A DNA stretch of 27,248 nucleotides from Anaerovibrio sp. (GCA_016302095.1 JAEDOE010000001.1:1-27248), one strand, 5' to 3'; shown: positions 8,575-16,888, counted from the stretch's first letter. Program-made: numbers and translations. Notes: a model not told the origin generated them from the sequence alone.

Positions 8575-9441
8575 TTACTTAATCTGAGCTGCAACCTCTG
8601 CTGCGAAATCCTCGTTCTTCTTCTCCAGGCCCTCGCCCATCTCGAAGCGTGCAAAACGACGAACCTCTACACCGCCCAGGATATCCTTAATGGTCTTGTC
8701 GGAATCCTTGACAAACTCCTGCTCAACCAGGCATACTTCCTTGTAATACTTGTTGATACGGCCGTCAACCATCTTCTCAACAATCTTCTCAGGCTTGCCT
8801 TCCTCAAGAGCCTGCTTGCGGAGAACCTCACGCTCATGAGCAAGAGCATCAGCATCAACATCATCACGGCCAATGCACTGAGGCTTTGCAGCAGCAATCT
8901 GCATAGCAACATCCTTGCCCAGCTCATCTGCACCGCCGGACAGCTCAACGATAACGCCGATCTTGCCGCCCATGTGGATGTAGGTAGCCAGCTTGCCATC
9001 CTCGGAGGTGTAAACCTCAAAACGACGGAGGGACAGCTTCTCACCGATGGAAGCAACAGCCTCGGTCATAACCTCAGCAACAGTCTTGCCATCCAGCTCG
9101 GAAGCATTCAGGGCATCCATGTCAGCAGGCTTGGTAGCAACGATGTGCTCGGCAATCTTCTTGACCAGATTCTGGAAATTCTCGTTCTTTGCCACGAAGT
9201 CAGTCTCGGAATTAACCTCGACGATGCAGGCAGTGCTGCCATCGGAAGCTGCTGCAACAACGCCCTCGGAAGCAATACGGCCAGCCTTCTTGGCAGCCTT
9301 GGCAATACCCTTCTCACGGAGATAGTCGATAGCCTTGTCCTTGTCGCCCTCGCACTCAACCAGAGCCTTCTTGCAGTCCATCATGCCTGCGCCGGTAATC
9401 TCGCGCAGCTCTTTTACTAATGCAGCAGTAATCTGTGCCAT
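8575..9441 (-). CDS. tsf: Translation elongation factor Ts
   Basis: Guanine nucleotide exchange factor that regenerates EF-Tu-GTP. The 288-residue protein has the N-terminal UBA-like domain ([22 protein letters not shown]) and the exchange-core motif [12 protein letters not shown], then a full dimerisation/core region. The start at 9441 ([10 protein letters not shown]) fits the family and has GAGGAGG 8-9 nt upstream; an in-frame extension to 9459 would run through this ribosome binding site. It lies downstream of rpsB but is separated from it by a hairpin with a T tract (9480-9516), which may set the EF-Ts to S2 ratio. It is followed by a strong terminator. Confidence 0.98.
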   Translation of the reverse strand: MAQITAALVKELREITGAGMMDCKKALVECEGDKDKAIDYLREKGIAKAAKKAGRIASEGVVAAASDGSTACIVEVNSETDFVAKNENFQNLVKKIAEHIVATKPADMDALNASELDGKTVAEVMTEAVASIGEKLSLRRFEVYTSEDGKLATYIHMGGKIGVIVELSGGADELGKDVAMQIAAAKPQCIGRDDVDADALAHEREVLRKQALEEGKPEKIVEKMVDGRINKYYKEVCLVEQEFVKDSDKTIKDILGGVEVRRFARFEMGEGLEKKNEDFAAEVAAQIK

Positions 9442-9479
9442 TATATGTTTCCTCCTCAATTATCTGCGATATTTCTAAC

Positions 9480-9516
9480 AAAAAAGGGCAAAGGGATAAA
9501 AACTCTCCCTTTACCC
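9480..9516 (-). terminator. Intercistronic terminator/attenuator between rpsB and tsf
   Basis: On the minus strand, GGGTAAAGGGA (9516-9506) pairs with TCCCTTTGCCC (9496-9486): 11 pairs including one T-G wobble, with a 9-nt loop, followed by six T residues. No promoter is obvious between it and tsf, so it probably acts as a partial terminator or as a processing and stability hairpin within the rpsB-tsf transcript. Confidence 0.75.
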
Positions 9517-9557
9517 CAATAGATTCTTATGTTGAGACTTTATACCGAGAAATAGGA

Positions 9558-10274
9558 TTACTCAGCATCCTCAGCAGGAGCCTCTGCAGCCTCGCCCTGA
9601 CGGCCCTCGATGATTGCATCAGCAATCTTGCCGGTCAAAAGGCGTACAGCGCGGATAGCATCATCGTTGCCCGGGATTGGATAATCAATCTCATCAGGAT
9701 CACAGTTGGTATCAATGATAGCAACGATAGGAATGTTCAGCTTGTGAGCCTCGGCAACAGCGATGCGCTCCTTGCGAGGATCAACGATGAACAGAGCACC
9801 TGGGAGCTTGTCCATGTCCTTGATGCCGCCGAGATACTTCTCCAGCTTCTCCATCTCATGCTTCAGGCCCTGAACCTCTTTCTTGGTGAGAACCTCGAAA
9901 GTACCGTCAGCCTCCATAGCCTCCAGCTCCTTCAGGCGGTTTACGCGCTTCTGGATGGTCTGGAAGTTAGTGAGCATGCCGCCCAGCCAACGCTCGTTTA
10001 CGAAGTACATGTCTGCCTTCAGAGCTTCTTCCTTGATAGCCTCCTGAGCCTGCTTCTTGGTACCAACGAACAGAACGGTCTTGCCTTCCTCTGCTACGCT
10101 GCGTACGAAGTTGTAAGCCTCCTCAGCCTTCTTTACGGTCTTCTGCAGGTCAATGATATAGATACCATTGCGCTCGGTGAAGATGTACTTTGCCATCTTC
10201 GGGTTCCATCTCCTGGTCTGATGTCCGAAATGAACACCAGCCTCCAATAACTGTTTCATAGAAACAACTGCCAT
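9558..10274 (-). CDS. rpsB: 30S ribosomal protein S2
   Basis: Structural protein of the small ribosomal subunit, needed for S1 binding in many bacteria. The 238-residue protein starts [27 protein letters not shown] in full family agreement and contains the coiled-coil insertion ([21 protein letters not shown]) and the [19 protein letters not shown] motif. The C-terminal tail is acidic and Ala/Glu rich. The ATG has AGGAGGTG about 8 nt upstream. A clear promoter lies about 110 nt before the gene. It starts the rpsB-tsf transcript. Confidence 0.98.
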   Translation of the reverse strand: MAVVSMKQLLEAGVHFGHQTRRWNPKMAKYIFTERNGIYIIDLQKTVKKAEEAYNFVRSVAEEGKTVLFVGTKKQAQEAIKEEALKADMYFVNERWLGGMLTNFQTIQKRVNRLKELEAMEADGTFEVLTKKEVQGLKHEMEKLEKYLGGIKDMDKLPGALFIVDPRKERIAVAEAHKLNIPIVAIIDTNCDPDEIDYPIPGNDDAIRAVRLLTGKIADAIIEGRQGEAAEAPAEDAE

Positions 10275-10379
10275 AGTGGTGCACCTCCTGTTTTTCTTTC
10301 CTCCGCCAGCCTCATCCTTTGTTAAACCATATAGGCACAGTACAAATATCAGCCGACGTGCGTTTTTCTAATTACACCG
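10275..10379 (-). promoter_or_regulatory. rpsB 5' leader of about 105 nt
   Basis: Untranslated stretch between the predicted rpsB transcription start and its ATG. It includes a self-complementary GGTGCACC that overlaps the AGGAGGTG Shine-Dalgarno, and a possible GCCT/AGGC stem upstream. In E. coli, S2 represses its own mRNA through the leader. A similar role here is inference, and I recognise no named RNA family. Confidence 0.4.
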
Positions 10380-10385
10380 CTTGCT

Positions 10386-10414
10386 ACTATACCATATTTC
10401 TTGGGTTTGCGCAA
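10386..10414 (-). promoter_or_regulatory. rpsB promoter
   Basis: On the minus strand, TTGCGC (10414-10409), a 17-bp spacer and TATAGT (10391-10386). TGG directly before the -10 box makes it an extended -10 promoter. It begins 24 bp beyond the rng stop codon and suits a highly expressed ribosomal gene. Confidence 0.75.
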
Positions 10415-10437
10415 GTTTTTTATCTAAAATAACTTCT

Positions 10438-11865
10438 TCATTTCTGCAAAAGCACATAGCACCCCGGGGCAATCTCACGGGTTGCCTCTATCTCCACCGA
10501 AACGCCTAAGTCCCTTGCCAGCCCGGCAAAGTAATCCGTGCCTTTCAGCTGGTTTGCCGTATCCGGCGCCAGCTGCACCAGATAGCCCTCTGACACATGC
10601 TTCCTCGCCTCTATGCGCCTGATGTCCCGGCAGATTTTTATGGCAACAGCCTCCGGGGAAAGCACCTTGCCGGAGCCTTCGCACACAGGGCAGACAGTAT
10701 GCAGGAGATTTTCGATGTTGTGCCGTGATTTCTTCCGGGTAATCTCCACCAGCCCCAGGGAGGTAATATCCACCACATTGGTCTTTACCCTGTCCAGCTG
10801 TGCCAGGTGGCGCAGCTGCTGCAAAAGTGCCTTGTTGTGGCTTTCCTTTTCCATGTCGATGAAATCCACCAGGATGATGCCGCCAATATCCCTGAGCCGG
10901 AGCTGCCGCATTATTTCCTCCGCCGCCTCCTGATTGAGGGCAAAGGCCGTCTCCGCCAGATTCAAATCACCTACAAAGCTGCCCGTATTGACGTCAATAA
11001 CAGTCATGGCCTCGGTCTTGTCAATCACCAGGAATCCCCCGGATTTCAGCTCCACATAGCGGCTTTCCAGCTTGGCAATTTCATCCTCAATGCCGTACTC
11101 GCGAAAAATCCTCCGCCCCTCATAAAACTGCACCCTGTCCGCCCAGCCGGCATCGATATCCTTCAGCAGCTCCTTCACACGCTGGCAGACTGAGGCATCG
11201 TCTATCACCATCTGCGCCACATCATCATTGAAAATATCCCTGACGATGCGGATGACAAGGTCCACATCCCGGTACAACAGCCCGGTGTTCTTGGCAATCC
11301 TCTCCCGTGCCTCTATGGACTGCCACACCTTTGCCAGATAGCGTATATCCCTTCTGATGCTCTCCGCGCTCTGTCCCATGGCGGCGGTGCGGATAATCAC
11401 CCCCATGCCCTCGGGGCATGCTTCCGTCACAATATCATACAGCCGCTTCCGCTCGGCCTCCGACTCAATGCGATGAGACGTGCCGATATAGGATGACCTT
11501 GGCATCAGCACCACATTCCTGCCGGGGATAGTCAGGTGCAAGGTGGCACGGGGGCCTTTGCTGCCCACCTCGTCCTTGGTAATCTGCACCGGCAGCACCT
11601 GCCCGATATGGATTTTTTTCCTTTCGCCACCGGGATTTTCTGCCGTCTTGCCGTCACCTATATAGAGAAAGGCATTTTTACTCCAGCCTATATCCACAAA
11701 GGCCGCCTGCATCCCCGGCAATACGTTCTGCACTATTCCCTTGTAAATGTTGCCCACCAGATGGGAGTGCCTTGGCCGTTCCAGCTCCAGCCCTGTCAGC
11801 CTGCCGTTTTCCGTCACGGCAATCCTGGTTTCCTCCGGCATGACATTAACGATAATAGACCTCAT
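10438..11865 (-). CDS. rng: Ribonuclease E/G family protein (RNase G type)
   Basis: Single-strand endoribonuclease that prefers 5'-monophosphorylated RNA; acts in rRNA maturation and mRNA decay. The 475-residue protein has an S1-like domain in its first third (GNIYKGIVQNVLPGMQAAFVDIG), the 5'-sensor/RNase H-like region, and the DNase I-like catalytic segment. The Mg2+ ligands are D291 (DVNTG) and D334 (VDFIDM), and the Zn-link is C392-P-V-C395. The spacing between these agrees exactly with E. coli RNase E D303, D346 and C404/C407. It lacks the long unstructured C-terminal scaffold of E. coli RNase E, so I call it RNase G type. The ATG is preceded by GGGGGA. It follows the radical SAM/DUF2344 pair, a frequent neighbourhood in clostridia, where rplU-rpmA usually come next; here the next gene is rpsB. 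Confidence 0.95.
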   Translation of the reverse strand: MRSIIVNVMPEETRIAVTENGRLTGLELERPRHSHLVGNIYKGIVQNVLPGMQAAFVDIGWSKNAFLYIGDGKTAENPGGERKKIHIGQVLPVQITKDEVGSKGPRATLHLTIPGRNVVLMPRSSYIGTSHRIESEAERKRLYDIVTEACPEGMGVIIRTAAMGQSAESIRRDIRYLAKVWQSIEARERIAKNTGLLYRDVDLVIRIVRDIFNDDVAQMVIDDASVCQRVKELLKDIDAGWADRVQFYEGRRIFREYGIEDEIAKLESRYVELKSGGFLVIDKTEAMTVIDVNTGSFVGDLNLAETAFALNQEAAEEIMRQLRLRDIGGIILVDFIDMEKESHNKALLQQLRHLAQLDRVKTNVVDITSLGLVEITRKKSRHNIENLLHTVCPVCEGSGKVLSPEAVAIKICRDIRRIEARKHVSEGYLVQLAPDTANQLKGTDYFAGLARDLGVSVEIEATREIAPGCYVLLQK

Positions 11866-11902
11866 AAAAAGTCCCCCAAAATCACTTATTTGGTGTAACT
11901 GC

Positions 11903-11950
11903 CAGCTATAGCTGCTGCACCATTATACTGCCCCCGGCAACCTAATATTT
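11903..11950 (-). promoter_or_regulatory. Possible rng promoter and palindromic leader
   Basis: On the minus strand, a TATAAT (11927-11922) has only a poor -35 match (AAATAT, 11950-11945) at 17 bp. Just downstream lies the 12-bp perfect palindrome CAGCTATAGCTG (11903-11914), inside a wider imperfect inverted repeat GGTG...CACC. This may be a weak promoter with a leader hairpin, or chance. Confidence 0.25.
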
Positions 11951-12659
11951 ATACCAGCTCAATCAGCGGCTTTCCCTGCCCCTTCATGGCAGTGCGCCTG
12001 ATGAGCACCCTGCCCAAAATCCCCGGCAGTCCGTACTCCTTTACCAAAAGCTCCAGCACCTCCCCCGGCTTCACGCTGCCGGTCTGGGTAATGGCAATAT
12101 CCATATTCAGCTTCAGCAAATCCCCTGCCATGGACAGCTTCACCGGCTGCATCATATACTGCTTGGTTTCAATCTGCTTGTCCGTCTTGGGAGTAACCCG
12201 GTGCACAAAGGCTTCCTTGGCCTCATTATACGCCTTTACCGCATTGACTGCGCCATTCCAGTCAGCCCCCTCCGCCATAGGCAGCAAAAGCTCGTATTCA
12301 GCTTCCTCCACCTCTGCCATTAATGCCTTGTGCTTTTTGCCCTTGCAAGGCTTGGGTTCCCGGACAGGCTTCAGGCGCAAGAGCTTTACCCCCTCAGGCA
12401 GTGCCTGGCTGAGCTTTTCAAAAACCTCCGGCTGGCAGAGGGGCTTAGTCAGCTCAAAATCCATGTACTCCGCCTCACTGACTACCCCCAGGGACAATGC
12501 CGAGGCAAATGCCATCTTGATATGGGGATTGAATCCCTCGGAGTAGGCCGCCGGCAGCTTGGCACGGCGGATGGCACGCTCCATAACCCCGGCATAATCC
12601 AGATGGGAAATATAGCGGATTTCCTCTCCCTTGGTAATTTCTGCCCGATACTTATACAT
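11949..12659 (-). CDS. DUF2344 / TIGR03936-type protein, partner of the radical SAM gene
   Basis: Family of unknown biochemical role, usually encoded next to or fused with the TIGR03960 radical SAM protein. The 236-residue protein starts MYKYRAEITKGEEIRYISHLD and continues through the conserved stretch AYSEGFNPHIKMAFA and LSLGVVSEAEYMDFEL. The second half is more variable and Lys/Glu rich. I chose the ATG at 12659, which has GGAGG about 8 nt upstream. It overlaps the last 8 nt of the radical SAM gene (stop TAA at 12654-12652), a typical sign of translational coupling and of partner proteins. A GTG further upstream would give an extra 16 unconserved residues. The start of rng lies 83 nt beyond its stop. 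Confidence 0.88.
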   Translation of the reverse strand: MYKYRAEITKGEEIRYISHLDYAGVMERAIRRAKLPAAYSEGFNPHIKMAFASALSLGVVSEAEYMDFELTKPLCQPEVFEKLSQALPEGVKLLRLKPVREPKPCKGKKHKALMAEVEEAEYELLLPMAEGADWNGAVNAVKAYNEAKEAFVHRVTPKTDKQIETKQYMMQPVKLSMAGDLLKLNMDIAITQTGSVKPGEVLELLVKEYGLPGILGRVLIRRTAMKGQGKPLIELV

Positions 12660-14511
12660 GCTCACGCCTCCAATCCACAATCTTCGCCTCCAGGGAAGGA
12701 CAGACACCGCAGGCGGAGCATTTGCCCCGGCGGCAGTCCTCGGTAAGCTCCTCTGCCAGTGCCTTCTTGTACTCCCGGAGCAAAAATTCCTTGGTTACCC
12801 CCGGCGTAGTATGCTCCCAAGGCAGCTTTTCACTCCGCTCACGGGTACGCTGGTTATACATCTCCAAATCAATGCCGCACTTCTCAAAGGCTGCCAGCCA
12901 CACATCGTTCTTGAAATGGTCAGTCCAGCCGTCGAACTTTGCCCCATCCTGCCAGGCCTGATAAATCACCTGGCTGATGCGGCGGTCCCCACGGGCGATA
13001 GCCCCTTCCAGCACGCTGACGCTGGCCTCGTGATAGTTGAACTTAACAGCACGCTCCTTGATGCTGGCCCGCAGCAGCCTCTGGCGCCGCTCAAACTCCT
13101 CACGGGATACCTGTCCATACCACTGGAAAGGCGTATGAGGCTTCGGCACGAAGCAGGACACGCTGATGGTTACCGTCACGCCCCACTTGCCGGTTACTTC
13201 CTTGTATTTCTGCGCCACCTTCTCCGCCAATCTGGCAATCCCCACAATATCCTCATCAGTTTCTGTAGGCAGTCCCATCATGAAGTACAGCTTGACCTGC
13301 TTCCAGCCCTGCTTGAAGGCAGCTTCCACCGCTCCCATGAGATTTTCCTCTGTAACGCCCTTGTTGATAACATCACGGAGCCTCTGGGTACCTGCCTCCG
13401 GTGCAAAGGTCAGGCCGCTTTTCCTGACCTGCTGCATCTTATGTGCCAAATCAATGGAAAAGCTGTCTATGCGCAAGGATGGCAGGGAAAAGCTCACCTT
13501 TTCATCCTTGAAATCCGCAAACAGGTCATCTACCAGCTCCCCAAGGCAGGAATAATCTGCCGAACTCAGGGAGGTCAGGGACATCTCGTTGTAGCCGGTA
13601 GAATCCACCAGCTTCCGTGCCAGCTCCCGGAGCCTCTTGCGGCTGCGCTCACGGATAGGACGGTAAGAGGTACCTGCCTGACAGAAGCGGCATCCCCTGG
13701 TGCAGCCCCGGAAAAGCTCCAGCATAATACGGTCATGGACAATATCAATATATGGCAGTACCGGCTTTTCCACAAAAGGCACTGCATCCATGTCCTTAAC
13801 CAGCCGCTTATAAATCACCTGCCTTGCCTCAGGCTCCGTGGGCTGAATGGAAGCAAAGAGCCCCTCCTCATTGTACTCTGCATGGTAGAAGGACGGCACA
13901 TAAATGCCATCCAGCCCTGCGGCACGCTTCAAAAAGCCCTTTCGTCCCCCGGGACGTCCCTCCTGCTGCCACTGGCTAAACAGGCATGCCACCTCGCCGA
14001 TGACTTCCTCTCCTTCACCCAGGATAAAGAAGTCAAAGAAATCAGCTATAGGCTCCGTGTTGTACACGCAAGGACCGCCGCCTACGATAAAAGGCTCCTC
14101 CTCGCCCCTGTCACGGCTCCAGATGGAGATACCTGCCAAATCCAGCATATTCAGGATATTGGAATAAATCATCTCATATTGCAGGGAAAAGCCCAGAAAG
14201 TCAAAATCCTTTATGGCATGAAAGCTCTCCAGGGAAAACAGGGGAATCTGCCTCTCACGCATAATGGCTTCCATATCCACCCAGGGTGCATACACACGCT
14301 CACAGGCGGTATCCTGCCTGCTGTTCAGCACCTCATAAAGGATTTTCAGCCCCAGGTTGGACATGCCCACCTCATAGATATCCGACAATGCCAGGGCAAA
14401 ATGGCAGGGCACGCTGTCCCAATCCTTGTGCACCGCATTCAGCTCATGCCCCGTATAGCGTGCCGGCTTCTCCACCGCCTGCAAAATCTCCGGTTCCAAA
14501 TTTATAATCAA
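12652..14511 (-). CDS. B12-binding-type radical SAM protein (TIGR03960 family)
   Basis: Large radical SAM protein of unknown substrate. The 619-residue protein has a Rossmann-like region in residues about 35-170 (ALALSDIYEVGMSNLGLKILY, GFSLQYEMIYSNIL, FIVGGGPCVYNTEP) that corresponds to the degenerate B12-binding domain of the family. The CxxxCxxC [4Fe-4S]/SAM motif follows at C270, C274 and C277 (RGCTRGCRFCQAG), then the TIM-barrel core. A cysteine-rich C-terminus (CRRGKCSACGVC, about residues 595-606) may hold another metal site. The start is TTG with GAGGT 7 nt upstream; the overlapping ATGAGC is in another frame. Together with the DUF2344 gene and rng it forms a conserved set near rod-shape genes. 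A role in RNA modification has been suggested by context only; I cannot support a specific reaction. Confidence 0.9.
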   Translation of the reverse strand: MIINLEPEILQAVEKPARYTGHELNAVHKDWDSVPCHFALALSDIYEVGMSNLGLKILYEVLNSRQDTACERVYAPWVDMEAIMRERQIPLFSLESFHAIKDFDFLGFSLQYEMIYSNILNMLDLAGISIWSRDRGEEEPFIVGGGPCVYNTEPIADFFDFFILGEGEEVIGEVACLFSQWQQEGRPGGRKGFLKRAAGLDGIYVPSFYHAEYNEEGLFASIQPTEPEARQVIYKRLVKDMDAVPFVEKPVLPYIDIVHDRIMLELFRGCTRGCRFCQAGTSYRPIRERSRKRLRELARKLVDSTGYNEMSLTSLSSADYSCLGELVDDLFADFKDEKVSFSLPSLRIDSFSIDLAHKMQQVRKSGLTFAPEAGTQRLRDVINKGVTEENLMGAVEAAFKQGWKQVKLYFMMGLPTETDEDIVGIARLAEKVAQKYKEVTGKWGVTVTISVSCFVPKPHTPFQWYGQVSREEFERRQRLLRASIKERAVKFNYHEASVSVLEGAIARGDRRISQVIYQAWQDGAKFDGWTDHFKNDVWLAAFEKCGIDLEMYNQRTRERSEKLPWEHTTPGVTKEFLLREYKKALAEELTEDCRRGKCSACGVCPSLEAKIVDWRREHV

Positions 14512-14539
14512 AGCTCATACCTCTTTCTCTAATTAAATC

Positions 14540-14569
14540 AGCTGCTATTTTCATTCTAAAATTGCAGCT
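14540..14569 (-). terminator. Hairpin spanning the rodA stop codon
   Basis: On the minus strand, AGCTGC (14569-14564) pairs with GCAGCT (14545-14540), continued after one mismatch by ATTTT/AAAAT, with a 6-nt loop that contains the TAG stop of rodA. The following sequence, GATTTAATT, is only weakly T rich. It may be a leaky terminator, or a stability or processing hairpin between rodA and the radical SAM gene. Confidence 0.4.
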
Positions 14570-15665
14570 TCTGATTGCGCAAGTATATATTCATTAGTAT
14601 CGTAATCGCCCAAATATTAGTAGTCAATGCACTGACACCGTAGCTCATGAAAGGCAGCGGAATGCCCGTTACCGGCATAATACCGGCTGTCATGCCCACA
14701 TTTACCAGCACATGGAAAGCCAGCATGGAAGTAATTCCCACCGCCAGAAGAGTGCCGAAACTGTCCTGTGCCTGACGGGCAATCTGAATGCCGCGCCACA
14801 GCACCACCAGATACAAAAGCAGCAAGACCACCGTGCCGATAAAGCCCCACTCCTCGCCTACCACCGCAAAGATAAAGTCCGTGTGGTTCTCCGGCAAAAA
14901 GTTCAGCTGGCTCTGAGTTCCCTCAAAAAGCCCCTTGCCAAAGAGCATGCCTGAACCGATAGCTATCTTCGACTGAATGATGTGATAGCCGGAGCCCAGG
15001 GGGTCCACATTTGGGTCAAGGAAAACCATGATGCGCATTTTTTGATAATCCTTCAGCACATGCCACAAAAGGGGCAGGCAGGCTATGCCCGTGCCGAAAA
15101 TACCTGCCAAAAGCTTCAGGTTAATGCCGCAGGCAAAAATCATGCCGAAGAAAATCGCCATGAAAACCAAGGATGTGCCCAAATCCGGCTGCTTCATAAC
15201 CAGCAGGAAGGGGACGCCCACATAAGCCGCCACCGGCAGCAGGTCGGACAGGGTGTTCAGCTTGCCCACCTTCTCCTGCAAGAGAGCCGCCAGGGAAACA
15301 ATCATGATAATCTTGGAAAACTCCGAGGGCTGCAAGGTAATCGGTCCCAGCTGAATCCAGCGCTGGGCTCCCAGGGCCGACTGTCCCACAAACATGACCG
15401 CCAGCAGCATGACCAGGTTAAAAATATACATCTTCTGCCCATACCTCTGCAGCATCTTGTAGTCAAAATTCATCAGGAAGATGGCTACCCCTGCATTAAT
15501 CAGGGCAAACATGCCCTGCCTCTGCACGAACCAGTACCTCTCCTCGCTGGGTGTATTTACATGAGTAGCACTGCCGATAACAATCAGGCTGATAATGATT
15601 ATTGCCGTTACCGAAAGCAGCAGCTTCATATCCATTTTTCTCAGCAGCTTTTTATCTAAAAACAA
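14556..15665 (-). CDS. rodA: Rod-shape SEDS peptidoglycan glycosyltransferase RodA
   Basis: Polymerises lipid II into glycan strands during cell elongation, together with its class B PBP partner (mrdA, encoded upstream). The 369-residue protein has about ten membrane segments and the SEDS motifs: GAQRWIQLG, LQPSEFSK, KQPDLGTSLVF, GSGYHIIQSKIAIGSG, NFLPENHTDFIFAVVGEE with the putative catalytic D263, and MPVTGIPLPFMSYG near the C-terminus. The start is TTG (15665-15663) with GGAGGG 8 nt upstream. It has its own promoter (15718-15746) embedded in the terminator after minE, so it heads the transcript to the radical SAM, DUF2344 and rng genes. RodA rather than FtsW is favoured by the mre/mrdA context. 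Confidence 0.95.
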   Translation of the reverse strand: MFLDKKLLRKMDMKLLLSVTAIIIISLIVIGSATHVNTPSEERYWFVQRQGMFALINAGVAIFLMNFDYKMLQRYGQKMYIFNLVMLLAVMFVGQSALGAQRWIQLGPITLQPSEFSKIIMIVSLAALLQEKVGKLNTLSDLLPVAAYVGVPFLLVMKQPDLGTSLVFMAIFFGMIFACGINLKLLAGIFGTGIACLPLLWHVLKDYQKMRIMVFLDPNVDPLGSGYHIIQSKIAIGSGMLFGKGLFEGTQSQLNFLPENHTDFIFAVVGEEWGFIGTVVLLLLYLVVLWRGIQIARQAQDSFGTLLAVGITSMLAFHVLVNVGMTAGIMPVTGIPLPFMSYGVSALTTNIWAITILMNIYLRNQKLQF

Positions 15666-15717
15666 GGCAAATCCCTCCCGTCAAAGCCATGCAAAATAAT
15701 TCCTTCTCAACCCCATA

Positions 15718-15746
15718 ATGATAGCACGAACCAGCAAAAATAACAA
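15718..15746 (-). promoter_or_regulatory. rodA promoter overlapping the minE terminator
   Basis: On the minus strand, TTGTTA (15746-15741), a 17-bp spacer and TATCAT (15723-15718) preceded by TGC, an extended -10. The -35 box lies directly in the T-rich tail of the terminator behind minE. Confidence 0.7.
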
Positions 15747-15747
15747 C

Positions 15748-15779
15748 AAAAAACGCCAATGCAAGCCTTGCATCAGCGT
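15748..15779 (-). terminator. Strong intrinsic terminator after minE
   Basis: On the minus strand, a 27-nt near-perfect inverted repeat (15779-15753, arms ACGCTGATGCAA and TTGCATTGGCGT with wobble pairs and a tiny loop) is followed by a T run at 15753-15748 and further T-rich sequence. It closes the mre/min block. Confidence 0.88.
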
Positions 15780-15793
15780 CCTTTAACAGCATA

Positions 15794-16051
15794 TCAGTGA
15801 TGGCGCATATTCTGGACAGGAATATTTGCCACCAGAGCCACGGAATCCTCCACGTTTTCCAGGGAAATCTCCATATCGCTCTGATTGATGACCATGTATT
15901 TGGAAATCACCTTGATAATATCGTCCCTGAGCTTCTCCATAACCTCAGGAGATACACTGGCACGGTCCTGGATAAGCACCATCTGCAGGCGCTTCTTGGC
16001 GACCTTGCCGGACTTTTCCCTCTTAAAAATGCTTAACAGCGAATTCAGCAT
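15794..16051 (-). CDS. minE: Cell division topological specificity factor MinE
   Basis: Drives MinD off the membrane and restricts MinCD to the poles. The 85-residue protein has the N-terminal membrane-targeting start MLNSLLSIFKREKSG, the MinD-contact helix (AKKRLQMVLIQDRASVSPEVMEKLRDDII) and the C-terminal dimerisation strand region (MEISLENVEDSVALVANIPV). Length is normal. It lies 13 nt after minD. MinE indicates an oscillating Min system, as in Gram-negative bacteria and several clostridia/Negativicutes, not the MinJ/DivIVA type of Bacillus. Confidence 0.97.
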   Translation of the reverse strand: MLNSLLSIFKREKSGKVAKKRLQMVLIQDRASVSPEVMEKLRDDIIKVISKYMVINQSDMEISLENVEDSVALVANIPVQNMRHH

Positions 16052-16064
16052 TAGCCAGACCTCC

Positions 16065-16853
16065 TTATATTCCCAGGGCTTTCTTCAGGCGTGAGAAGAA
16101 GCTGTCCTTGGCAAAGGTCATAAAAGGAACATCCTCCCCCAGCAGGCGGCGGACGATATTGTCATAAGCGATGCCTGCCTGGGACTTTGGATTGCCCACC
16201 AGCGGCTCGCCCCGGTTGGCGGAGGTAACCACCATCTCATCATCAGGTATCTGGCCGATGCACTTGATGGAAAGGATATCATCAATATCACTCATATCCA
16301 TCATATCGCCGCTTTCCACCATCTGCGGACGTATCCTGTTGACAATCAGGCTGATATTGTCCTTCTCAGCGCGTCCCAGCTCACCGATAATCTTGTCCGC
16401 ATCACGCACGGCAGAAACCTCCGGCATAGTGACAACAATGGCACGGTCAGCAGCGGCAATAGCTGTCTTGAAGCCCTGCTCGATGCCTGCCGGGCAGTCG
16501 ATAATCACATAGTCATACTCCTTGCGCAGCTCGTCGCACAGCACCATCAGCTGTGCCGGATTGACAGCAGACTTGTCCTTTATCTGGGAAGTAGGCAGCA
16601 AAAACAGGCTTTCATACTTCTTGTGGCGCACCAATGCCTTCTTGTAGGGCACACGTCCCTCCGTAACATCTACCAGATCGTACATAATGCGGTTTTCCAG
16701 CCCCAGCAGCAAATCAAGATTGCGCAGGCCGGTATCAGTATCAATCAGCACAACATGTTTGCCACGCTGCGCCAGGCCCACGCCCAGATTAGCAGTAGTG
16801 GTAGTCTTGCCAACACCGCCCTTGCCGGATGTAACTACAATAACCTCACTCAT
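16065..16853 (-). CDS. minD: Septum site-determining ATPase MinD
   Basis: Membrane-associated ATPase that recruits MinC and oscillates under MinE control. The 262-residue protein has the deviant Walker A motif GKGGVGKTT (K11 signature lysine, K16), IDTDTGLRNLDLLLGLE, and the Walker B-like YDYVIIDCPAGIEQG. The last residues, SFFSRLKKALGI, form the amphipathic membrane-targeting helix. Length and termini are normal. It begins 87 nt after minC; that gap carries imperfect repeats but no clear promoter. Confidence 0.98.
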   Translation of the reverse strand: MSEVIVVTSGKGGVGKTTTTANLGVGLAQRGKHVVLIDTDTGLRNLDLLLGLENRIMYDLVDVTEGRVPYKKALVRHKKYESLFLLPTSQIKDKSAVNPAQLMVLCDELRKEYDYVIIDCPAGIEQGFKTAIAAADRAIVVTMPEVSAVRDADKIIGELGRAEKDNISLIVNRIRPQMVESGDMMDMSDIDDILSIKCIGQIPDDEMVVTSANRGEPLVGNPKSQAGIAYDNIVRRLLGEDVPFMTFAKDSFFSRLKKALGI

Positions 16854-16888
16854 CAGAACAACATCCTACCTTTCTGTTACCTTCCAAA

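Noticed and set aside
12631..14532. Long plus-strand open frame opposite the radical SAM gene
   Set aside because: The minus strand carries the CxxxCxxC motif and full family similarity. The plus frame has no recognisable domain.
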